Assembly: GCA_963920665.1 (NCBI GenBank)
Contig: OY987272.1
Location: forward strand, 3,973,001-4,037,000
From: Straminergon stramineum
Taxonomy: Eukaryota; Streptophyta; Bryopsida; Hypnales; Calliergonaceae
Reading direction: 5' to 3'
Length of the DNA: 64,000 nt
Shown: positions 35,540 to 48,249 of the stretch, in pieces
Layout of the letters: each line of letters begins with the position of its first letter
How positions within the stretch are numbered: the first letter of the stretch is position 1
Made by a program: the position numbers and the translations under genes
Notes under the pieces: generated by a model
What the model was told of the DNA's origin: nothing
Database searches by the model: none
What the model saw: the letters and a program-made list of their open reading frames with translations, nothing else

Positions 35540-37185
35540 CTAAAATATTTGTATTTGAAATTCAATGCAATGATTCTAGCATCATAGTAGTTTCTAGTAT
35601 TATAGAACATCATAGTTCATAGTTTCAAGCATCACAAAGTATACTTTGGTTTTGGTTAAATATTGCTTAATCAAATCAATCAATAAAGTTATAGAATGCA
35701 ACAATCCCAAATAGATGTTTAGTCACAATGTCTATGAAGACTCTCTAATGTGAAGCCTTTGCGAAGTGCAATAAATCTAGCTAATTGTATTTTCTCTCTG
35801 CAAAAGCAAAAGATTTCAATAATCAAGAAAAATATTTTAGTTGTAGAAAACTACATGAAATACACTCTACCCTCCATGATTGCCATTATATGATGAACAA
35901 CGAAAAATTGACTTGATGTTCAAAAACATCCTTAAGAATAATAAGCCTCAGAATATAATACAAGTGTTAGAAAAGACTCAATTCTTTTAGTGAACCTTCT
36001 CCTTGATCCAACTAGGATGGACACATGAGAAAGAAATTGGGGTCTTTGGATGTCTAAATTAGAAGGTAGAATTATTAAAAATAGAGCTTGCAAAAAATTG
36101 GCAAAAATGCCAATGTGTGGACGTTGCCCACCACGGAGTGTTGGTGGATGACCTCAAATTTTTCATTTGTTACTACCAATCGAAGTAAGGTTCCATATTA
36201 TAATTAGTATTGTATTGTCATTTGCATGCCCTTGGTTGAGAATTAAAAAGAGGGTTTTGGCTCGTTTTGTATTGCATCTGGACCAATATTAGAGCTACCA
36301 AGGTTTTGGTCATTAATGTAAACAGACCATGATGGATTGCCTGGTTGATGAAATTTGGAGGGAATTTCAAACTTTCAAATATCTTCTTTTCTTCATGTGA
36401 AATTTGCTACAAAGGCTACAAATTGGTGTGAATTTCATAGTTTCAATTCTTCTTGTTGCTCACTACCAATTATTGTTGTGAACTCTAGTGGCAGCTTGTG
36501 GAAACTGTTAGTTTGAACTTCAATGGCAATCAATGAAAATTGTTAGTATGCATAATTATCTATTGGATCTTGAGTTGGCATAGGGTGTGTAAGGAATAAT
36601 AGAGAATTATCGACTTCATTTGTAGGTTGTTGTAATCACACTTCACAATATATACAATTATGTTGGAAATGTGGAGTGAAAACAATGCAATGAAGAAATC
36701 AACAGCATGGATATTCATCTTGTGAGCATTTGGAACCAAGTTCCTAAGTTGTATAAATATTCTAAGTTGATAGCAAAAGTTGCTAAGAAAATAATGTTCT
36801 TGATCCAAGTGAAGGACAACATTACACATCTGAAAAGTACTAGCTAATTTCCCAAGCCTGGGACAATGTCAAAACCTATTCTTTGAAATGCCATCAAAAG
36901 ATATATCTGCTTACACACGAGTCTTTCTAGTCAGCACTGATCTTGAGAAGATGATAAAAAGACTCATACTTCTTTTTAAAAGGCAATCATTTTTTTTAAA
37001 CTTCTAAAATGATTATTTATTTTTGGACGACTAGTTTTTAGATACCACCTTAACTCGTGAATACTATTGCCAAGTGAATTAGAGGATCGTTTCAATCTCA
37101 TTCTAAAATGTTTAAAGTTTTTTAGTCTAAATTGTTACATACCTCATAGGCCAACACTTGTGATTTGGTGCCTTCAATTTTAGAT
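35540..37185. other. Intergenic, no gene recognised
   Basis: AT-rich sequence with stops in all frames. No RNA gene, transposase or clear inverted repeat seen. Confidence 0.4.
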
Positions 37186-37189
37186 GACA

Positions 37190-37610
37190 ATCTGGACACT
37201 CTGGGATAGGGATATAGGGACCTTGCATTTGGACTCGAAATAGAGTAAGCAAGTGCACCACCACGACAAAGTTGTTGTTGTAGAAGAACTAAAGGGTCAA
37301 CAAAGAACTAGGAAGGTTGGTACAAAGTAGACTAAGTCAAATGGTAGAATTTCCAAAGTCCTAATCTTTCAATTGGGAATGCTTGAAGTTGAGGTCTTGT
37401 GATCCAGTCCTTACAAACAAGGTAAGTATTAATTTTCATCTCTTGGGAATTTCACACCAATTGTGACAATCATTTTCACTTCATACTCCTTTGCACTTTG
37501 GTGTCTTAATAACTAGTTCTAGCATCTAGGTGTGAGGAGCAAGGAGGTCAACTATTCAAATTCATTTTTTGTAGTTTTGCATTTGTTGTAGCTTAAGAGT
37601 TTGCACAAAC
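37190..37610 (+). repeat. AT-shifted copy of part of the GC-rich block
   Basis: Aligns with about 20740-20965 (AAGTCAAATGG.AGAA, TCCTAATC.TTCAA.TGGGAA, CAAATTCATTTTT, AGTTTTGCATTT). It has about 180 extra bases inside (37390-37560). Many differences are C-to-T or G-to-A toward this copy, as expected when a methylated duplicate decays. Confidence 0.6.
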
Positions 37611-38558
37611 ATATTATTCACCATGATCTCATTATGCCCTTGATTAAAAGTCTTGATTCATCTATGGATTTGAAGTATTTGTAAAGATGCATTAGGGGGC
37701 ATCAAAAATGTATACTAGAATAATTTTTGAACTTCTTACTTTTTCTACATTGAAGTTAACCACCCAAGATCATCAAAAAGTACAAATGTGGGTTTTTCAA
37801 AATGCAAGAAGTTCTATATATTTTTAGAATCTTCATAATCTGAGAATCTCATTTTAATGTTCTTTGTTGCAACTCCCTTGATCCCTTAGTTTTTTTCAAG
37901 CAATTAAAAGGCATCAAAGTTTCTTTCTTAGCTTTCTTTCTTGATATGCCAAGTAAGAGAACATTCGTTCAATCTTCAAATGGTAATAACAGTATTGACT
38001 TGTAGATAGAAGTTTTAGAGTTTTGAATTTGAAATACATTTATATGATTAAAGATACTCCTTTAGTACTTATAAATATAAAATACAAGATGCATTTCCAT
38101 TCCATAGAACGTAAGTTGGACGAGCCTGGTTTGGTAAAATCCACCGTACAAAAAATTGATTTTAAGAAGTGAAGCAAAGACAAATTTTGCCCAATAGGAC
38201 TAAGAAAATAACTTACAAACACATGCCCTATATACCTACCTACCTATTCTGCCTAATATAGTCTAACATATGAAGACAGCACTGCTTTATACAACGCTCC
38301 GGCCACCCAAAACCGTCACCTACAGACATTCAGACACTGATGGTCCCAATTCCCAAATGTCCCAAAACGCATGCCCAATTTTGAACCCTCTTTCGAAATC
38401 TTCTGTTTTCTCACGAAAATCTACTCCCAACTCTACTGTTGCAAGCAACACGTTGTAAACATGGTCAAAAGAAATGGCACCTAGATCTTCTCCTTGCAAA
38501 GGGGTACCGAACACAAGCTTGGGTTAGATGCCATCGATAATCACAAACTGGACAGAGT

Positions 38559-41431
38559 CTACATTATAACGCAGCGGCTCTGCTGCTCCTCGGCCCCGGG
38601 TGTCTGATTTTGTTGCGCTAATCTCCTCGACTCAGACGGATTGGCCGTAAACTCAGTAGTGTCCAAACCATACTGCACAAAACATGGCTCAATCCTCAGC
38701 ACAAAAGTTCTCTATCGAAACATAAAAGAAAGAAAGCTTCGGAAAGAAAAGTCAAGAATCTGCAACAAAAGTCTACAGTAAATAATGGATAGGTTCACTC
38801 TTTCAAACGATCCCCTCGTAGATTCTCAAAGTTATTAATCATTTCTTGGATTTGAGAACATGTTTGCTTATATCTTTGTACAAATATACCATATCCATCA
38901 ATTTCATCAAATTGGTCAAAAAGAAAGGTCATCTTTTAGATTAGAGATTCAAGAATTGCTTTGGATGAGAAGGTATTTGGATGATGAAGCACTCTGTTCA
39001 TCATCCACATTCAGAGTATGGATGTCGGAGAGCTTAGGGGTTAATGGTAATTTAATTTAACAATATTATATCAATCTAACCTTAAGATCACACCATTAGT
39101 GTTACACTATTATTAAATTACCATTAAATCTCAATAAGAGGACTATTAATGCCTATTAACTTAACACTAATAACTTAACCAATCTAATGGGAGGTCTTTT
39201 CTGATGATGTACCTTTTCACGCATTCGAGTGCTCCAAGCATCGGTACGAGGAGCCCGAGGTTCTGTAGCACCCCCGGAACCCGCTGCAGGGTTGGCTTGA
39301 TTGGCCTGACGGTTGTTTGCAGGCTGACGGGGAGCTGACCTCGGTATCATGTAGTCGTCATCACTGTCATAATTTCTTCGTGAGCTTGACGAGATAGCCC
39401 GCAGAATAAAAGCAAAGAACAAACCAAGCACCTGCGTAGGCAACATCAATATAAGATTCTGACTTCAGGCTTGTTCACAGATGTTAGAAATCTAAAATAA
39501 ATTTGATACACTGGAATCATTAGATAATAGGAGAGAACAGCTGAATACACAATAGGTTACTAGAATAGAAATAATTTGAATTTTTATGAAATGCTTTATA
39601 TCGAAAAGTATCAGACCGTGTCGAATATTGCATTGCTAACCATTATATTGCATTGCTAAAGATTTCACAAATTCCCTAGTAAGATGTCGCACTTGTATAA
39701 CGGTCTCTTACGAATGCACAGGTCAAAGCCACAAGAACCCAACCCTATAGTTTGTGTAAAAATCATTTTGCCTCGTTATGTTCAATCTTGACTTTACAGT
39801 AGTCCAAGTAACAAGAATGAGCACGAAGAGATGATACTAACATGGCTTATACGGGTAATACTGAAAATATTTGAGATAACAAGTTTCCAAGCCACCTTTT
39901 CGATGTGGATTGGACATTTGATACCTCAAATGAATCATAAGGTGTCAGAAATGCAATGAATTATGTTAAGTGTATTATCTAACCCGTAGTTGCACAAGAT
40001 GTGATCAAAATTATAAGCTTGTTATCTGAAACTTGTTGCTTCAACTTGGGCAATCTAAAGTGGCCCTAGCATTAAATTTTCAAGCAAATAAAACCATAGG
40101 CATATAAAAACTCAGAATATAAGAACTTACTTCTAAGAGCACCACCCCTAGGGCAATCCATTTGCAGATGTCAAGATTCTCCGCTACAAATTTTTGAACT
40201 TTGTCCAACTCGCCAGTGGGATCCTCTGGTACATCCTGCAATCAGCAGAAGCAACGTCAGAACTGTGACAAAGGATATCAGGTATAAATCGAAGAAGGGA
40301 AAATCAATAAACAAAGTTGGAAGAGGCTCCACCTCCCGCCAATGCCGGTCAAAAAATAGAAGCCCAGCCACTGCGAATTGTGCCAATATCAGCACAACTT
40401 GAAGCACACTGTACTGTACTTTTCATTAAGAAAAATAACAAAACTGTAGGAATGTTGCCAATGCAATTACACTTATGAGAACCTAAGTCCACAGGATGAT
40501 AATCTTTTGGGTATCATACGTCCGCAGAACTTCAAAAACTTAGAATGAACAAGAGGAGAAAAAAAATCTTTTCCTAAGTAAGTCTTTTAGAATCCAAAAC
40601 GTTCAATGTAGGATACGCATGCGAGACAGAAGCTGTTGCTCAACTCAGCGGCAACATGGCCTGTCAAAGAGACAAAGCATGTGATTGCCCCAGTACCGAA
40701 GAATGCATATATAAACCTGCACCCACCACTCACCTTGTGAGCAAACAACTCTGATTACTTGATTCATTACAATCACAGACCCAGAAAAAGTCCGCAAATT
40801 CACCCCTAACTACCAAAATGGCCACTTCCATATTAATAGGAGTTGAGGTAAAGCATTTAAGAAGCTTCAAGGAACGTAACAAAATGAAGCAATAGAAAGG
40901 GGATGTGAAGCCATACATTTTCGAAACAATAGAAACACGTATCAAAACTTTCAATAATCGACTGTTAGCTTCCGAAATGCACATCTAAATTAAGCTCCAA
41001 GTACCCAAATGGCCAAATTTGTCTGCTTCCATATTAACATAATCAATGGAAGATGATATGGAAATTGGACACTTAGAGGTTAGTTCATAACAAGACATCC
41101 AAACACAAAAGCTTATCACTCATCATGATAAACCAAGCACATGATCCAATAGCAGAAAAGACGGAATTATGCACCATGGAGCAGGAACATCTGATAATTT
41201 CAAACTCTCTTTCAACAAGGGTCTTGCGAGCTGCTCCACAAGCACTCCCTCGCCAAGCAGACCATTCAAGTCCCCACTTGATACCAGGGCAGCTCCTTCA
41301 CCGTGGTGATGGTTAACAGAATTCCATTCCTTGTACATCCATAGAGAGTAGACGATCATGTACGCCCCAACCAAGGTCAGCAAGAAGTTGATCAGTTTCA
41401 GAATACATTGGAGGAATCCCTGGCAAGACAT
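38559..41431 (-). CDS. TOM2A: Tetraspanin, TOM2A (tobamovirus multiplication 2A) type
   Basis: Four-pass membrane protein of the plant tetraspanin subfamily that includes Arabidopsis TOM2A, a host protein tied to endomembrane sites. Six exons on the minus strand: 41175-41431, 40617-40716, 40333-40413, 40131-40235, 39213-39431, 38559-38672 (291 aa), all GT..AG and in phase. It starts MSCQGFLQCILKLINF (TM1). Other TMs start near FIYAFFGTGAITCF (TM2), YSVLQVVLILAQFAV (TM3) and CKWIALGVVLLE (TM4, split by an intron). The C-tail has YDSDDDYM, RMREKYGLDTTEF and NPSESRR, and ends in CVIM, a CaaX box suggesting farnesylation. Length is close to the family's roughly 280 aa. The 3' half is duplicated as a pseudogene at 29690-31529. 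The symbol is given by family; orthology is not proven. Confidence 0.9.
39041..39127. repeat. Intronic hairpin in the tetraspanin gene
   Basis: TTAATGGTAATTTAAT (39041-39056) is an exact inverted match of ATTAAATTACCATTAA (39112-39127). The same hairpin, slightly decayed, is present in the pseudogene copy near 31015-31105, so it predates the duplication. Confidence 0.7.
40800..41045. repeat. Dispersed repeat in tetraspanin intron 1
   Basis: Shares word order with 11641-11830 in the branching enzyme gene. It contains an internal near-repeat: ACCAAAATGGCCACTTCCATATTAA and ACCCAAATGGCCAAATTTGTC..TTCCATATTAA occur about 190 bases apart. Confidence 0.45.
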
Positions 41432-42400
41432 GTTGCCTGGCTACCACAACCCGCTTGCACAAAAAGTCCAGGCTTTCATGTGAAGACTGCGCGTTCCTTC
41501 TTGTGCCCCCTAAATCTGCATCACCAGAAAAATGAGTTAACCACTCAGAATCTCACAATAAATACACGCATCTCATATTCAAACAAGCCCCTAACCATTC
41601 CAGAGTAGCACAGCGCTTGCACAAAAAATCTCAAACACTAAAATATCGAAGAACTAGCCCACTTGTGAAGCAATTCATACATGCATACAATCACTCACAC
41701 GAGTCAACAGGCAAATCTGTCAACAAAGGACCGGATGAATAGAAAAGAAGAATTCTAGTGTGAGCCAACACCAGCCTTTGCAAACATGACAGAGCTCAAG
41801 CTCGTCCACAAAAAGAATATAGATTCGTTTACATTGCTTCCACGGATGTTCAGGGCAGGCGTTCTCAAGAATGACACACAAAACCTAGGGATTTTACAAC
41901 GTCTTCAAGATCGACCAAAAATTCAAACTACACAAACGCTCCTGTTTCGAATTTAATCCCAAACCCTTGCCCTACACATGAAAATTCCGCTCTAAAGCTG
42001 TGCACTTCGAACCCCCTAAAATTTCAAACAGCGATCCCAAACCACGTCGAAAAAACACGTTCGAAACCCTACTCCCTTAAAACGATTCCTAAACCAAACT
42101 ACTACAAAACCGAGGCGACTGATTCTGTCCGTCCACTATCCAGAACCTTCCACTCACATTGCACTTCCACACTCTCGGATCCATCCGAAACCCTAACAAA
42201 CCTCGAATTACACTCGAAGCTCCACCCAAACACCCTTATCAATACCTCAAATCCCACCACAATCTCACCAAATCTCAAAGCTCTCACAAATCTCACTCCA
42301 AATCAAACACCAACCAAGCATACAATCCAGCATCACAAACCTATGCAACGAGGTCGGTGATAGTCACATCCACATGACCCCGTTCTCGAGCTTGCGACAC
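41432..42400 (-). promoter_or_regulatory. 5' UTR/promoter region of the tetraspanin gene
   Basis: Upstream of the tetraspanin ATG, composition is richer in C (plus strand) with pyrimidine-poor minus-strand stretches typical of leaders. A splice acceptor-like site near 41530 would allow a leader intron. No core promoter motif is certain. Confidence 0.35.
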
Positions 42401-43271
42401 TCCATATGGAAGCGTGATTTGCGTGTAAAGAGCAAAAAGTAAAAAGACGCGAGCTAAACAGTGGGTTTAACGAAGGGTTTAGGGTTGCAGCCAGCTCCCC
42501 CTTGTTATTAGGGATGGATGCCTTGCTCCGTCCTCCGCCCCTGTAGGAGCTTCAAGTTTGACAACAAACGGGGACTGGCGGGCATGGAGAACACAACAGA
42601 AGGGGAAGAACTGAAGGCTGTGTGGAGGTGTTTCCATGCAAGGGGCGGAGAGACGAGGAAAAGGGGTTGCGCGGAGTTATGAGCTCCTAGTTGAGATTTT
42701 ACCGTGGTTAGCGTGCGGGTGGAACTGGGGTTGGGATCTTGGCATGGTTAACTGGGTGTCACGTGGCAGGAGGTCGGGACAGCCAGTTGGTGGGAATGCA
42801 GCCCATGCCTGGTGCTTTGGCCTACTTGGAACGGCAGAGTAGAGGGGGAGTGTCAGAGCTCAAGATTTATGCTGCAACGGTGAAGGGGATTTGGAATACC
42901 TTGCACCAGCGTTCTTAAAACTGGCTAAATTGTACCAGAAATCTACCCCAAAAAATGGGGAACTAAGAGTCTACAATGGAAAAAAAAAATGAAAAATGGA
43001 GATTTGAGCTAGGTTTTTGATGATATTCGAGGTTCATTGACAAAAGTTCAAAATGGACGAAATATTGGTAGCATTTGTCAACTCCTTGGACAACATAGTT
43101 GTCACTCTAGCATGATTTGGAGCGTTGATGAGGGAGCTAGGCGGCGCCAACGAAGCCGTCCATTTCGCCATGAGCTTCTCCCTCCTGCTCCTCCCCCTCT
43201 TGGTCTTTTGTTGCATTGTTGTTGGTTTTCCCAAGTATCCTTCGCAAGCATTAATGTTGTTGGTTGTTGGT
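42401..43271. other. Intergenic, no gene recognised
   Basis: GC-moderate sequence between the tetraspanin promoter and the TTAA site of the piggyBac-type element. Short frames only, none recognised. Confidence 0.4.
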
Positions 43272-44310
43272 TTAAGCCCTAAAGTCCCATTGTCCCTAAG
43301 GGGGACAAAACTAATTTTGGGTAGGTTTGTTTAGTCTAAATTTGTACATCATTCTTATGGAAATTTTACTACACATAGAGTATTCCAAGAGCTTCAAGCA
43401 CACATAATTTTTACATGAAACAAACTTTCGGTTCACAAGTTATGGACTTTTTTCGCAAAAATGGGGGAGAGGGGGCAGCTTGGGCAGGGCTTTTGGCATT
43501 GACTTTCCAAAATTCAAGTTGCAGGCCAAGCTGTTGGAGAAGGTAGGGGCAATGGGTTCCTCAAAGGGACAGACAGGGCTCATGATGGGGGAGTAGAAAT
43601 ATCGAGGTTTGGTTGGGAAGGAGGCTTGGTATGGAGGCTTGGGAAGGAGGCTCAAGGAGGATTTGCTTGGGCTAGCGCCTGCTTGCAGGCGCACCGCCTG
43701 TCTAGTTGCTACATCGCAGCAGTGCTGTGATGAATCTTGGAGGGATTTATCACCTCTAAGTTATAAATATTTTTTTTTTTGCATTTGCCATAATGAAATG
43801 TAGATGAAGGTGTGCAAATTGCACAAATGAGTTTTGGCAAATCTTGAAAATTTCTGAAGATTGACAAAGCGCCATTTTCCAATAAAAGTGTCAATGTCCA
43901 CTTGAAGCCTACAATTGGCAAAATCTATCAAATGTCAGCCCACCATGAAGGTATGCCTTCAATTTGCAACACCTAAATAAAGTAACAAACACAAGAAACA
44001 AACAAATTTTGCAAAATTAGCATACTCTTGGTCTAGATTTACACCTTCACTCCTCCATGACTTCTCACTTTGGTACCACTACTAGTGCAATCACCTCAAT
44101 TTTAGCAAAGTTTCTACAACTACTCATTAATGCCTCACCCACCTAACACATCATGGAAAGAGTGAATGCAAGTAGACACTCTAAGCTTCTGGTTTAGAAA
44201 TTGCTCACCTACATGAAAGCAAAGAAATCAATTGACTCTTTCGTACACTTGGGGAGGATGTTTGTATTGCACTCAATGAGCTTTGAGTGCTTCAAATCTG
44301 AAAAGGAGCA

Positions 44311-47012
44311 ATGCCATGGAGGGGAAGAAGAAGCTTCAGACAAGAGGTAATGCATTGACCTTCTCCAACTTCTCCAATATTTGAACTTTGCTATTTTTTT
44401 CCTAATGTATCTTCATATTTTTGCAATGTAGGTTGCTTGGGATGGGCTGCCCGTACGTCGCAGTTGCCGCCTCCTCCAAGCTCAAGCTGAAAGGTTGTCC
44501 AATACTTCTTCCTCATCACTAGGAAGCCCAACACTTCCACAGGAACCAACTGAAGAGTACCCAACACCGCTTTATGTTCCTCTAGTTTTAGAACATACAC
44601 CTTACAATTTTCAAGTTGAAGAGGCTCAACACATTGATGAATTTGATCAAGCTTTCATAGACAACCAAGAGAACGAACTTGAAGGAAGACATTCTAGTTG
44701 TGAGGAGCTGGAAGAGGACGACATTGAAGAAGGTCCTTATTCCACTCATGAGACTAGATCATTGGAGGAGCTATGGTGGCCACTTGAGCTTCTCCACAAT
44801 GCTGAAAACTACGAGCATCGTCCATGGAGGAGCACACAAGGAGTACATGAAGAGCATAGCAGGAGCAAACGCAAACAACATAAAGATCAAATGGAGAGTG
44901 GGCAACATGCGTATACAAAGGAGGATCAAATTGGTGAGGGGCAACAAGGGAGGAACAATCGGCCTTCCTCAACAAGCGAGAATAGCAAGCAACTTTGACA
45001 ACCTCCAATGGTTGGGAACTGGCGTGGGAGCATGGGAGAACATTGGGGAGCACAAGAAAATATTTGTTAACCTTGGTGAGCCCCCTTATCCCTCTTCCTC
45101 TCCCCCAACCTCTGTCATGCCCAACAAAGGGGAAGGTTGGCATGGGGATGCTTGGGATTTGGATATTGATGGGAATTCGGAAGAAGAAGGTGAGGGATTT
45201 GCAAATGTAGAGGGAATGGCACAAGGCATAGTTGAAGGTTTTGAAAATTATGGGGATGAGCAATTTGTTCATGGGGAGTCGAATTCGACCAAATCACGTC
45301 ATTGTTGACCACAAGTGGGTCATATCACCATCATAAATTACAATAGTGGGAGTACATCGGAGTTAGAATATGATTCATCGGATTCTAGTGATGATGGTGG
45401 TGATATTGAAGATGTGAATAGCATCAAATATATTTACCGGGACTCTAGTTGGTTCCAAAAGTTCATGACATATGACCCAAAACCCCAAGAGTTTATGGGG
45501 TCTTCAGGGTCAAAATTTTTTTGGTGGTACTTCCCAACCTTTGCAAACTTATTTGATCTTTTTTGGCCCATCTCCATTTTATAGGCCATTGTAGTAAAGA
45601 CAAACCGTTATGCCACCATGGTGAACACAGATGGGAAGACTTATGGGGGGCCACAATGGGAACCATTTTCTTTGGAGGAGTTGAAGGCTTTTATAGCTAT
45701 TGTTTTGTACATGGGCATGAAGCAACAACCGAATGTGAAAACATATCGGTATAGAAAGGGCTCTATTTTTCATTGTCCTACTATTTCAAGTCTCATGTCT
45801 CGAAATCATTTTCAACTTCTTACTAGATGCTTACATATTATTGACCCATCAACTTATGAGAAGGACAAGACCATGCTAGGGTATGACAAAATGGGTCAAG
45901 TTCAATGGCTCATCAATGCCATTCGTGAAAATTGCATGAAATCATGGAACATGGGCAAATTTGTAACCATAGATGAGATGATGATCCGTTATAAAGGCAC
46001 ATATTGCCTAGCAAGGCAATACATGCCGCAAAAGCCCCAGAAGTGGGGCTTGAAAGTGTGGTGCTTTGCGGATTCAAATTTCAAGTATGTCTCAAACTTT
46101 GAGGTTTATTGTGGAAAAGACCTTGTGGTCAATGAGGAGGTCCATGTGATAAGGGAGGGAAGTCGTGGAGAAGCAAGGCTAGCACACAACATAGTGTTAC
46201 ATTTGTTGAGACCAAATGAAGGGAAAGGGCACATAATTGCTATGGATCATTTTTTTTCAAGCATAGCCCTATTCAAAGATTTATTGGAAAGAAGCACATA
46301 TGCAACTGGGACCATACAGTGCAATCGGATAGGTCTTCCCAATGCATTGAAAAATACAAAAGAATTCAACAAAAATCCTCAAGGGACTTTAGAGTGGCAC
46401 ATGTACAAGTCGCAAAAAATTAGTGCCATTCTATGGAAAGACAAAAAAACGGTCCTTCTAATTTCAACACATGCTATGTCTCTTCAATTTCCATGCCAAT
46501 TTCCAATGGCTTTAGTTCCTAGGCGGAACAGTTCTATTCGAGATGACATTCATACTTCACCAGTGTACCTAGAGTACACTACACACATGCGTGGTGTAGA
46601 TGTAGCAAACCAGTTGTGGGCTTCTTACACAACCCAGATCCACAAATGGTGGCATCATATTTTCTTTTTTCTCATTGACACGACTATCGTGAACATATAC
46701 ATCATTTACATTGAAAAATGCAAGACATGTGATCCACCTCGCCAACCAATGACACACTTACAATTTCGGACTCAATTATGTGAAGCTCTAACTATAAATT
46801 GGGTGAAGAAAAATAGAGGAGAGTGTAGTGTTCCTATTCGGCATAAGGGAGCTTGTTATCCAGTTTTCACAACTCTCCGGAAGCCATGTGTTGTTTGCAA
46901 TAAACAGTCAGGCCCAGTGACAAGGCCGAAAACATATTGTCCATCTCATGGCAACAAATTTATGTGTTGGAAAAAGGGTTGCTTTCGTCGCTTCCATGAA
47001 CGTTTTCAATGA
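44311..47012 (+). pseudogene. piggyBac transposase, core intact, N-terminal half broken
   Basis: Cut-and-paste transposase of the piggyBac family. A 464-codon open frame (45618-47012) holds the catalytic core with the DDD triad: D119 in VTIDEMM, D210 in AMDHFF and D328 in MRGVDVANQLW. A C-terminal Cys/His cluster (CVVCNK, YCPSHG, CWKKGC) corresponds to the piggyBac Cys-rich domain. In the same frame upstream, past a single TAG at 45582-45584, lies FWWYFPTFANLFDLFW, matching the family's N-terminal part; earlier comes a TGA at 45306-45308 and a frame change between about 44900 and 45000. The acidic N-terminus is at 44311-44346 plus 44432-44998 across a plausible small intron. Either these are true breaks or some are hidden introns. 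If broken, the lesions are few, so inactivation is recent. Confidence 0.88.
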
Positions 47013-48249
47013 TTATCCATTCATAAGGTGAGAATTTTTTTCTATCCCAACTTCTTTAATTTATTTTTATAATTTTTGTAATGAGTAGACGTAGAGGTAC
47101 ATTCAAAAAAATTACTGCATTCAATTTTTATAGTGAGGATTTGAATATGGTTCATGTCATTAGTGTTTAGTGTTTGAAGATGTTGCAAGGCTATATTATA
47201 GATAGTGACAACTAATTCATCAAATTTTCAAACATAGTGCAATTTTAGGATGTGGAATGAGAACACTATGAAATTTGAAAGCCTTCAATATAATCCCCTT
47301 GTCATTCTTTTAGGCATAAGGAATTTACTTTCACATCTAAATGTCTTTTAGTTAGGTATTAGAAATGAAACATTACGAATACAAATTACAAGTTCAATGA
47401 ATGCTCGGTAAAACCCAGATGGAGACAAGAGTCTGAGAAACTAATTTGTCAATCGCACTGCCTGGACATGTCACCTACTACAAGCTTTGAATTCAGAAGG
47501 CAGTTGCTGTGCTTGCAAGGTAGCTTCGGGAATGCAATGGGAATGTGAAAAATAGAAGGGGAACTTTGGGAACAGAGAAATAGTAAGGGAACAACAAGGG
47601 AACAACAAGGGAACATCCTAGGAGTAGTGGGAAACCCATCATTCAAGAGCTGCCCCATGTCTTGGAGTTCACATTGTGTTAGAAATTGACATAGAAACTA
47701 GAGATTTTCAAATTTTTCAAAATCTTTTATTTGGTCTTGTCAATTATGGTTACCTACTTCAATCCACCATTGGAATTATTGTTTTTTTGAACTATGTGGT
47801 GGGAAAATGTGTGCAAACATTGGACAGTATATTGCCAAATCTTAGGACATAGTCACATTGCAAGATTTTTTTGGATGTGTTCCATGTCTTGGATTGACTT
47901 GAAAATTGGTGGGTATATGAATAATATGATATTGATTGTGAGAAAAAATTAAATTTGAATTTTGTAGTGTAAAATTTTTCCACAAGAAGCAGTCAAAGCC
48001 ATCTGAAATTTTCAGGTAAGGCCCAAAAAAAAAACCTTCTCACTTTGTATGCGATTATCTTTCAATCTATACGGTCAGACTAAACGAAATTTTTACCACG
48101 TGATCTGATATAAGTTTAGTATAAGATCTTACGGTTAGCTTTTGAAAAAAAATCATCTAGTAATTTTTTTCAATCAATGCATTAGAAATGGCAGTTTTCA
48201 GTGTTTTTCACGGCAAGAAATCCTTGAAAATGCCTTGGGACTTTAGGGG
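47013..48249. other. Right non-coding part of the piggyBac-type element
   Basis: No gene. The last 220 bases or so (from about 48015, TTCTCACTTTGTATGCGATTATC) align with the right part of the 21952-22528 miniature. About 47460-47660 is less AT-rich but not coding. Confidence 0.6.

Noticed and set aside
44754..45272. Minus-strand frame of 172 codons inside the piggyBac-type element
   Set aside because: It is antisense to the acidic N-terminal region of the transposase and shows no known motif.
45525..45584. A short intron removing the TAG at 45582 in the transposase
   Set aside because: TATAG could serve as an acceptor, but the nearest GT donor breaks the frame, and the removed part (YFPTFANLFDLFW) looks like genuine family sequence.
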